From an uncultured Brevinema sp. (lineage in GTDB: Bacteria > Spirochaetota > Brevinematia > Brevinematales > Brevinemataceae): 10,506 nucleotides of DNA. The stretch covers positions 1-10,506 of the forward strand of contig CAMQSH010000059.1 in NCBI GenBank assembly GCA_947036575.1. The letters run 5' to 3'. Shown in pieces: positions 5,863 through 10,506 of the stretch (position 1 is the first letter of the stretch; every line of letters starts with the position of its first letter). The notes under the pieces were generated by a model that saw only the letters and a list, made by a program, of their open reading frames with translations, had not been told where the DNA came from and searched no databases. Position numbers and translations under genes: made by a program.

Positions 5863-7041
5863 TTATTCCACGATCTCAGTTACAACACCAGCTCCAACAG
5901 TACGTCCGCCTTCACGAATAGCAAAACGCATTCCGTTTTCGACAGCAATAGGAACGATAAGTTCTATTGACATTTGTATGTTGTCCCCAGGCATAACCAT
6001 ATCTGCACCTTTGATGTCTACGATGTTACCTGTAACGTCAGCAGTTCTAATATAGAATTGTGGTCTGTATCCTTTATGGAAAGGAGTTTTACGTCCACCC
6101 TCTTCTGCTTTAAGCACATAGACTTCAGCATTGAAAGTTTTGTGAGGTGTAATTGATTTAGGTTTAGCTAAAACCATTCCACGACGAACAGCATCTTTAT
6201 CGACACCACGTAATAAAATACCAGCATTATCCCCAGCTTCTCCTCTGTCAAGTTGTTTACGGAACATTTCAACACCAGTACATACTGATTTTCTTGTATC
6301 TTCGTAACCGATGATTTCGATTTCGTCTTGGATTTTCACAACACCACGTTCAATACGTCCTGTTACTACGGTACCACGACCAGAAATTGAGAATACATCT
6401 TCAACTGGCATTAAGAAAGGTTTGTCCAATTCACGAACTGGATCTTCAAAGAAGGTGTCCATTGCATCTACAAGTTCTTGGATACATTCTGTTTGTCCGT
6501 TTTCTAAAGCCCCACGAGCGGAACCACGAATAACAGGCACATCATCACCAGGAAATTTGTAAGCGCTTAATAATTCACGAACGTCCATTTCGACTAAGTC
6601 AATAAGTTCTGCATCTTCAGCATCTATCATATCAACTTTGTTGATGAAGACCATCATTGCAGGAACGTTAACCTGACGAGCTAAAAGAACGTGTTCACGA
6701 GTTTGAGCCATCACGCCGTCTGTAGCAGCAATAACTAAAACAGCTCCGTCCATTTGAGCAGCACCAGTGATCATATTTTTGATATAATCCGCGTGTCCAG
6801 GACAGTCAACGTGAGCATAGTGACGTTTTGCTGAAGAGTATTCAACGTGAGCAGTATTAATGGTAATTCCACGAGCTTTTTCTTCAGGAGCTCCATCAAT
6901 TTCTTCGTATTTTTTTGCATCAGCTTGACCTTTTGAAGCAAGGTAAGTTGTGATTGCGGCAGTAAGAGTTGTCTTACCATGGTCAACGTGACCTAGTGTT
7001 CCCACGTTTAAATGTGGTAAAGAACGATCAAATGTAGCCAT
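5863..7041 (-). CDS. tuf: Elongation factor Tu
   Basis: EF-Tu is the cytoplasmic GTPase that delivers aminoacyl-tRNA to the ribosomal A site. The 392-residue product has the complete three-domain layout. G-domain motifs are GHVDHGKTT at 17-25 (P-loop), RGIT at 57-60, DCPGH at 79-83 with the catalytic His83, and NKVD at 134-137. The G5 motif at 174-176 reads SAR where EF-Tu usually has SAL. Domain II includes FSISGRGTVVTGRIERG, and domain III includes KTPFHKGYRPQFYIRTADVTG and ends with REGGRTVGAGVVTEIVE. The start has GGAGG 5 nt upstream. The gene stands in the ancestral position between fusA and rpsJ; it is the only copy in this window, and a second copy elsewhere cannot be excluded. Confidence 0.99.
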   Translation of the reverse strand: MATFDRSLPHLNVGTLGHVDHGKTTLTAAITTYLASKGQADAKKYEEIDGAPEEKARGITINTAHVEYSSAKRHYAHVDCPGHADYIKNMITGAAQMDGAVLVIAATDGVMAQTREHVLLARQVNVPAMMVFINKVDMIDAEDAELIDLVEMDVRELLSAYKFPGDDVPVIRGSARGALENGQTECIQELVDAMDTFFEDPVRELDKPFLMPVEDVFSISGRGTVVTGRIERGVVKIQDEIEIIGYEDTRKSVCTGVEMFRKQLDRGEAGDNAGILLRGVDKDAVRRGMVLAKPKSITPHKTFNAEVYVLKAEEGGRKTPFHKGYRPQFYIRTADVTGNIVDIKGADMVMPGDNIQMSIELIVPIAVENGMRFAIREGGRTVGAGVVTEIVE

Positions 7042-7128
7042 TGAATCCTCCAGCCTATCGGCATATATTTTATTTTTGTGCTATTTGTTAATACTTTTAA
7101 AAATAGCCTTAATTTTTTGTTTTAGAAA
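7042..7128 (-). promoter_or_regulatory. fusA-tuf intergenic region with an AT-rich hairpin
   Basis: The 87-nt gap can fold, in the transcript sense, into a stem of GCTATTT and AAATAGC extended by TTAA/TTAA with one bulged base and loop AAGTA (7107-7080). The RNA continues ACAAAAATAAAA, so it lacks the T-run of a rho-independent terminator in the minus direction. The plus-strand copy does have T-rich sequence after it, but no plus-strand gene is present. It could be an mRNA processing or stability element that lets EF-Tu be made in excess. A possible weak internal tuf promoter (TTAACA, 18 bp, TATATG) overlaps the right arm. Function is inference. Confidence 0.45.
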
Positions 7129-9195
7129 TTACTTTCTAATATCATCCCAGAAGTTTCTAGGAAGTGGTTCGTAGTGAGCAAATTCCATTGAATATGTTCC
7201 ACGACCTTGAGTCATAGAGCGAATGTCAGTTGCATAACCAAACATTTCTCCTAAAGGAACAAAACATTCTATTTCTTTTGCACCATGCTTTGATTCAGTA
7301 CCTGTGATCTTAGCACGACGACCTGAAAGGTCACCCATTACAGACCCTTCGTATCCATCAGGAGCGATAGCAAGAACTTTCATCATTGGTTCTAAAATAA
7401 TAGGGTTTGCTTTATTCATAGCAGCTTTCATTGCCATAGATCCAGCAAGTTTGAATGCTAGTTCAGAAGAGTCAACATCATGGTATGATCCTTCATATAA
7501 ACGAACTTTCACGTCTACTACTGGGAAACCAGCTAAAACGCCACTTGCAAGTGATTCGCGACAACCTTTTTCAACAGCAGGAATATATTCTTTTGGAATT
7601 TTTCCGCCTTTGATATCATCAACGAATACAAATCCTGCTCCCAATTCTGAAGGTTCGATCTCGATCACAACGTGACCATATTGTCCCTTACCACCAGATT
7701 GTTTTGCATATTTGAAATCTTCACCTGCTTTACCTGTGATTGTTTCTCTATAAGCAACTTGAGGTTTACCAATATTAACTTCAACCTTATGTTCTCTTTT
7801 AAGTCTATCACAAATAATTTCTAAGTGAAGCTCTCCCATACCAGAGATGATAGTTTGTCCTGTTTCTTCGTTGGAAGCAACTCTGAAAGTAGGATCTTCA
7901 TCTTGTAGTTTGCGGAGACTTTCGCCAAGTTTGTCCATATCTTCTTTAGTTTTTGGCTCTACAGCAACAGCAATAACTGGTTCTGGAAAGTCAATCGCTT
8001 CTAAAAATAATGGTGCGTTCATAGCAGTAACACTATCACCAGTGATGGTGTCTTTCATACCAGCGATACCAATGATATCACCAGCGTTTGCTACTTCTAC
8101 TTCTTCTCTTTTGTTAGCATGCATACGCATGATACGAGAAATTCTTTCTTTTTTATCTTTATTCACATTATAAACATAAGATCCTTTTTCAAGAACCCCA
8201 GAATAAATACGAGCAAATACCAACTTACCAATATATGGATCAACCATAACTTTAAAGGCTAACATTGATAAAGGGTCTTTATCTTCTGGCTTTCTAACTT
8301 CCTCTTTACCGTCAGGGGTTATTCCTACCATAGGTGGAATATCTGTTGGTGCAGGAAGATAAGCATTTACACCGTCTAATAATGGTTGAATTCCTTTATT
8401 CTTGAGCGCTGCTCCACAGAACACCGGATACATACGACCATCAATAGTCATTGCTCTGATACCAGTTTTAATTTCTTCTACAGTGAGTTCTTCACCTTCG
8501 AGGAATTTATGCATAAGATCATTGTTAGCTTCTGCAATAACTTCTACAAGATTGTGATGCCATAGTTCAGCATCTTCTTTCATGTTTTCAGGGATTTCAG
8601 CAGTTACATATTGAAGATTGTCGTCTTTATCTTCCCAGATTAAAGCTTTCATCTCAACAAGATCTACAACACCTTGGAATTTTTCTTCAGATCCAATAGG
8701 GATTTGAACAGGAGTTCCTTTAACACCTAATTTTTGTTGCATAGAGTCAATAGACATAAAGAAGTCCGCACCCATTTTGTCCATTTTATTCATGAACGCT
8801 AAACGTGGAACATTATATTTATTTGCTTGTCTCCAAACTGTTTCGGATTGAGGCTCAACTCCAGCCGCAACGTCAAACACAGCTACAGCTCCGTCTAACA
8901 CGCGAAGGGAACGCTCAACTTCAGCAGTAAAGTCAACGTGTCCTGGTGTATCGATAATATTGATTTTAATATCATCCCAGTAACAAGTAGTAGCAGCAGA
9001 AGTAATTGTAATACCTCTTTCCTTCTCTTGTTCCATCCAGTCCATTTCGGAAGCACCTTCATGAGTTTCCCCAATCTTATGTGTTTTACCGGTGAAAAAT
9101 AAGATACGCTCTGTGATGGTTGTTTTACCAGCATCAATATGAGCAGCAATACCTATATTTCTTAATTTATTCTTTGGATACTGTTTTTCAGCCAT
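7129..9195 (-). CDS. fusA: Elongation factor G
   Basis: EF-G is the GTPase that drives tRNA-mRNA translocation and, with RRF, ribosome recycling. The 688-residue product is full length for the family. GTPase motifs are AHIDAGKTT at 18-26, RGIT at 59-62, DTPGH at 81-85 and NKMD at 135-138, with CGAALKNKGI as the G5 region. Domain II follows (FKVMVDPYIGKLVFARIYSG), then domain III (DEDPTFRVASNEETGQTIISGMGELHLEII). Domain IV (KQSGGKGQYGHVVIEIEP and the later GFPVVDVKVRLYEGSYHDVDSSELAF) and domain V (PMMKVLAIAPDGYEGSVMGDL) complete it; the protein ends FWDDIRK. AAGAGG lies 9 nt upstream of the ATG, 15 nt after S7. The canonical gene context supports the main translocase rather than a paralogue. 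Confidence 0.99.
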   Translation of the reverse strand: MAEKQYPKNKLRNIGIAAHIDAGKTTITERILFFTGKTHKIGETHEGASEMDWMEQEKERGITITSAATTCYWDDIKINIIDTPGHVDFTAEVERSLRVLDGAVAVFDVAAGVEPQSETVWRQANKYNVPRLAFMNKMDKMGADFFMSIDSMQQKLGVKGTPVQIPIGSEEKFQGVVDLVEMKALIWEDKDDNLQYVTAEIPENMKEDAELWHHNLVEVIAEANNDLMHKFLEGEELTVEEIKTGIRAMTIDGRMYPVFCGAALKNKGIQPLLDGVNAYLPAPTDIPPMVGITPDGKEEVRKPEDKDPLSMLAFKVMVDPYIGKLVFARIYSGVLEKGSYVYNVNKDKKERISRIMRMHANKREEVEVANAGDIIGIAGMKDTITGDSVTAMNAPLFLEAIDFPEPVIAVAVEPKTKEDMDKLGESLRKLQDEDPTFRVASNEETGQTIISGMGELHLEIICDRLKREHKVEVNIGKPQVAYRETITGKAGEDFKYAKQSGGKGQYGHVVIEIEPSELGAGFVFVDDIKGGKIPKEYIPAVEKGCRESLASGVLAGFPVVDVKVRLYEGSYHDVDSSELAFKLAGSMAMKAAMNKANPIILEPMMKVLAIAPDGYEGSVMGDLSGRRAKITGTESKHGAKEIECFVPLGEMFGYATDIRSMTQGRGTYSMEFAHYEPLPRNFWDDIRK

Positions 9196-9210
9196 TATTA
9201 TAACCTCTTA

Positions 9211-9684
9211 TTACCACTTATAATGAGCAAAAGCACGGTTAGCCTCAGCCATTTTAAGTGTATCAGTACGTTTCTTAATAGTAGATCCGCTATTATTAAA
9301 AGCATCCACTAATTCTTTACCTAACTTTTCACTCATAGAATGTTCTCGTCGCTTTCTTGCAAAATCAACAAGCCATCTAAGCGCTAAAGCCAACTGACGT
9401 TCAGCACGAACATCAATAGGTACTTGATAGGTAGCCCCACCAACACGTCTTGATTTAACCTCTACTGGAGGTTTAATATTATTAAGCACTGTTTCGAAAG
9501 CTTCCAATGCTGGAGTTTCTGTTTTTTCAGCTAAGAAATCCATTGCAGAATATACAATAGAAGTCGCTAAACTTTTTTTACCATCTAACATGACACGATT
9601 GACAAGTTTGGTAACCAAAACACTATTGTGTTTTGCATCTGGAGACAAAGGACGAAAATGTCCTTTCGCTTTTTTTCTTGGCAT
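9211..9684 (-). CDS. rpsG: 30S ribosomal protein S7
   Basis: S7 nucleates assembly of the small-subunit head and borders the E site. From the start chosen here it is 157 residues, beginning MPRKKAKGHFRPLSPDAKHN. It contains LVTKLVNRVMLDGKKSLA (23-40), the helical middle with VEVKSRRVGGATYQVPIDVRAERQ (75-97), ALRWLVDFARKRREHSMSEKL, and the C-terminal KKRTDTLKMAEANRAFAHYKW. A longer frame opens at 9711 (MANNRRGLC...), but the ATG at 9684 is preferred: it gives the family N-terminus, and AGAAGGGG lies about 7 nt before it, inside the longer frame. In E. coli S7 represses translation of its own operon by binding the S12-S7 intercistronic RNA; here that gap is 160 nt and looks structured. Confidence 0.98.
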   Translation of the reverse strand: MPRKKAKGHFRPLSPDAKHNSVLVTKLVNRVMLDGKKSLATSIVYSAMDFLAEKTETPALEAFETVLNNIKPPVEVKSRRVGGATYQVPIDVRAERQLALALRWLVDFARKRREHSMSEKLGKELVDAFNNSGSTIKKRTDTLKMAEANRAFAHYKW

Positions 9685-9844
9685 ACAAAGGCCCCTTCTG
9701 TTATTCGCCAATTAGCAAACTGCTTCAACGATGTTCATTATTCAAGTAACACAAACATCATTTACTCAGAGTTATAATTAACATAATTGTTTTCCAGCTT
9801 TTCACTAGAACGTCAGACCACAGTCTGATATCGAATTAAAGATC
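9685..9844 (-). promoter_or_regulatory. S12-S7 intercistronic region with two predicted hairpins
   Basis: This is the longest gap inside the cluster (160 nt). In the transcript sense it has a compact hairpin TCAGAC-TGTG-GTCTGA (9828-9813). A longer one follows, with arms AATGATGTT and AACATCGTT (9762-9754 and 9735-9727; 9 bp including one U-G pair, 18-base loop). Neither is followed by a U-run. The S7 ribosome binding site AGAAGGGG is at the far end. In E. coli the corresponding gap is the target of S7 autoregulation, so a similar role is a reasonable inference, but I cannot match the structure to the E. coli site. Confidence 0.5.
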
Positions 9845-10219
9845 CTAATTCTTAGGACGCTTAGATCCATATTTGGAACGACCTTGCTTACGATTATCAA
9901 CACCCATTGAATCGAGTGTACCACGAATGATATGATAACGCACACCTGGTAAGTCTTTTACACGACCACCACGGATAAGAACAACAGAGTGTTCTTGCAG
10001 ATTGTGTCCAATACCTGGAATATAAGCAGTTACCTCAACACCGGTAGTAAGACGCACACGAGCAATCTTACGAAGAGCGGAGTTTGGTTTTTTAGGAGTC
10101 ATCGTTGTTACACGTGTACAGACCCCTCTTCTTTGAGGATTGGACTTAAGAGCAGGAGATTTTGTTTTTTTCTCAACTGTCTTACGACCAAATCGCACTA
10201 ACTGGTTAATAGTAGGCAT
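9845..10219 (-). CDS. rpsL: 30S ribosomal protein S12
   Basis: S12 lies at the decoding centre and helps set translational accuracy. The 124-residue product matches the family from MPTINQLVRFGRK to the basic tail GRSKYGSKRPKN. Key segments are QRRGVCTRVTTMTPKKPNSALRKIARVRL (29-57), AYIPGIGHNLQEHSVVLIRGGRVKDLPGVRYHIIRG, and LDSMGVDNRKQGRSKYG. The two lysines whose replacement is known to cause streptomycin resistance, Lys43 and Lys88 in M1 numbering, are both wild type. Asp89, methylthiolated by RimO in some bacteria, is also present. The ATG follows AAAGAGG with a 9-nt spacer. It is the first gene of the cluster, about 70 nt downstream of the predicted transcription start, and is followed by the 160-nt gap before S7. 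Confidence 0.99.
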   Translation of the reverse strand: MPTINQLVRFGRKTVEKKTKSPALKSNPQRRGVCTRVTTMTPKKPNSALRKIARVRLTTGVEVTAYIPGIGHNLQEHSVVLIRGGRVKDLPGVRYHIIRGTLDSMGVDNRKQGRSKYGSKRPKN

Positions 10220-10274
10220 CGAGCAAACCTCTTTCTTAAATTAAGCTATTACACTTTTTTATATAATTAATAAC

Positions 10275-10291
10275 GATCTATCAAATAGATC
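10275..10291 (-). promoter_or_regulatory. Palindrome at the predicted transcription start / mRNA 5' end
   Basis: GATCTAT-CAA-ATAGATC is a perfect inverted repeat with 7-bp arms and a 3-base centre. It begins 6 bases downstream of the -10 box, so the predicted start (about 10289-10291) falls on its edge. Two readings are possible: a 5'-terminal hairpin in the mRNA, which can protect against decay, or an operator for a dimeric repressor. The sequence alone does not decide between them. Confidence 0.6.
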
Positions 10292-10296
10292 TTAAT

Positions 10297-10325
10297 ATTG
10301 TAGCATGAAAAAATGTTTTTGTCAA
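10297..10325 (-). promoter_or_regulatory. Sigma-70-type promoter for the str-S10-spc cluster
   Basis: On the minus strand a perfect -35 TTGACA (10325-10320) is separated by exactly 17 bp from the -10 TACAAT (10302-10297), one mismatch from consensus. The upstream flank is AT-rich (for example AATAAATTTTTGTTTTAAC), which could act as an UP element. It lies roughly 80 bp before the S12 start codon and faces the cluster. No comparably good promoter is seen elsewhere in the gaps, so it probably drives most of the window. Confidence 0.88.
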
Positions 10326-10327
10326 GC

Positions 10328-10342
10328 TATTTCCAAGAAATA
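10328..10342 (-). promoter_or_regulatory. Short palindrome abutting the -35 box
   Basis: TATTTC-CAA-GAAATA is a 6-bp inverted repeat with a 3-base centre, ending two bases upstream of the -35 hexamer. It shares the CAA/TTG centre with the palindrome at the transcription start, but the arms differ. It may be a regulator site or chance in AT-rich DNA. Confidence 0.35.
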
Positions 10343-10434
10343 ACAAGTTAAAACAAAAATTTATTGCTAAAATTTCCTAACAAAGAAGTCACACTTTTCT
10401 GGAATTTGGTTTTTATTTCCTAAGTATCAAACTT

Positions 10435-10478
10435 AAAAAACGCTTTCAATAGACAGTGCCAGAATATATCTTTGAAAG
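10435..10478 (-). terminator. Possible rho-independent terminator of an upstream minus-strand gene
   Basis: In the minus direction CTTTCAA (10478-10472) can pair with TTGAAAG (10449-10443), with three further inner pairs (AGA/TCT) across a one-base bulge. The stem is followed by CG and a run of six T (10440-10435). Stem strength is modest and the loop is large. It is well placed to end a gene lying to the right of the window and to insulate the promoter downstream. No coding sequence is recognised in 10343-10506. Confidence 0.4.
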
Positions 10479-10506
10479 ATTCTCATAAAGGTTTTTATTA
10501 CCCTTA

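Noticed and set aside
7080..7120. Plus-strand reading of the fusA-tuf hairpin as a terminator (T-rich sequence after the stem)
   Set aside because: All genes run on the minus strand, so nothing would be terminated in that direction.
5846..8173. Plus-strand open frames opposite tuf and fusA (for example 6311-6562, 7304-7675, 7847-8173)
   Set aside because: They are antisense shadows of strongly conserved elongation factor genes, with no ribosome binding sites or recognisable protein families.
8895..9149. Minus-strand frame of 84 codons inside fusA
   Set aside because: Out-of-frame shadow of the EF-G G domain; leucine-rich composition is a product of the frame shift.
9712..9761. Two tiny overlapping reading frames before S7 (MMFVLLE and MNIVEAVC, joined by TAATG)
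   Set aside because: Seven and eight codons only, no ribosome binding site before either, and they lie in the predicted hairpin; more likely chance in AT-rich spacer.
9775..9812. Possible internal promoter before S7 (AT-rich TTATAA-like box)
   Set aside because: No acceptable -35 hexamer at proper spacing; far weaker than the promoter at 10297-10325.
10360..10430. Plus-strand hairpin AAATTTCC...GGAATTTGG followed by a T-rich run, resembling a plus-direction terminator
   Set aside because: No plus-strand gene is present upstream of it, and the stem needs a bulge; probably chance.
1..10506. Mobile elements, CRISPR arrays, tRNA or rRNA genes, defence or novel accessory systems
   Set aside because: None seen; every coding stretch is accounted for by the str-S10-spc genes and the gaps are too short to hide another gene.

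Overview
The window is one continuous block of bacterial translation genes, all on the minus strand. Read right to left, the order is rpsL (S12), rpsG (S7), fusA (EF-G), tuf (EF-Tu), rpsJ (S10), rplC (L3), rplD (L4), rplW (L23), rplB (L2), rpsS (S19), rplV (L22), rpsC (S3), rplP (L16), rpmC (L29), rpsQ (S17), rplN (L14), rplX (L24). Last comes the start of an Ala/Lys/Pro/Glu-rich reading frame that sits where rplE (L5) normally lies and runs off the left edge. This is the classical str-S10-spc gene order with no break or foreign gene inserted.

The organism is a bacterium: the proteins are bacterial-type, every gene has a Shine-Dalgarno sequence, and a sigma-70-type promoter is present. The DNA is AT-rich. 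Short spacers and a fused str-S10-spc order suggest a compact genome, perhaps host-associated. I cannot fix the phylum by eye. A low-GC, poorly sampled lineage such as Dependentiae is possible, but that is only a guess. All frames appear intact; I see no frameshift, insertion sequence, tRNA, rRNA or CRISPR array.

Right end (about 10220-10506): non-coding control region. It holds a probable terminator of an unseen upstream gene, a near-consensus promoter (TTGACA, 17 bp, TACAAT) and a roughly 70-nt leader. One palindrome touches the -35 side of the promoter and another covers the predicted transcription start. Str segment (5863-10219): S12, a 160-nt gap with two predicted hairpins, S7, EF-G, an 87-nt gap with a long AT-rich hairpin, then EF-Tu. 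S10 and spc segments (1-5842): thirteen complete ribosomal protein genes and one partial gene. They are separated by 1-20 nt, or overlap by 7 nt for L4/L23, except for a 47-nt gap between S3 and L16.

Together the genes encode core parts of both ribosomal subunits and the two elongation GTPases that deliver aminoacyl-tRNA and drive translocation. They are probably co-transcribed from the one strong promoter. Within the transcript, stop codons commonly overlap or abut the next ribosome binding site, which suggests translational coupling. The only room for internal regulation is in the three longer gaps. No separate S10 leader exists.

The window is mostly ordinary conserved housekeeping DNA. 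The points worth a second look are the repetitive extension on the putative L5, the palindrome-flanked promoter, and the structured S12-S7 and fusA-tuf gaps.
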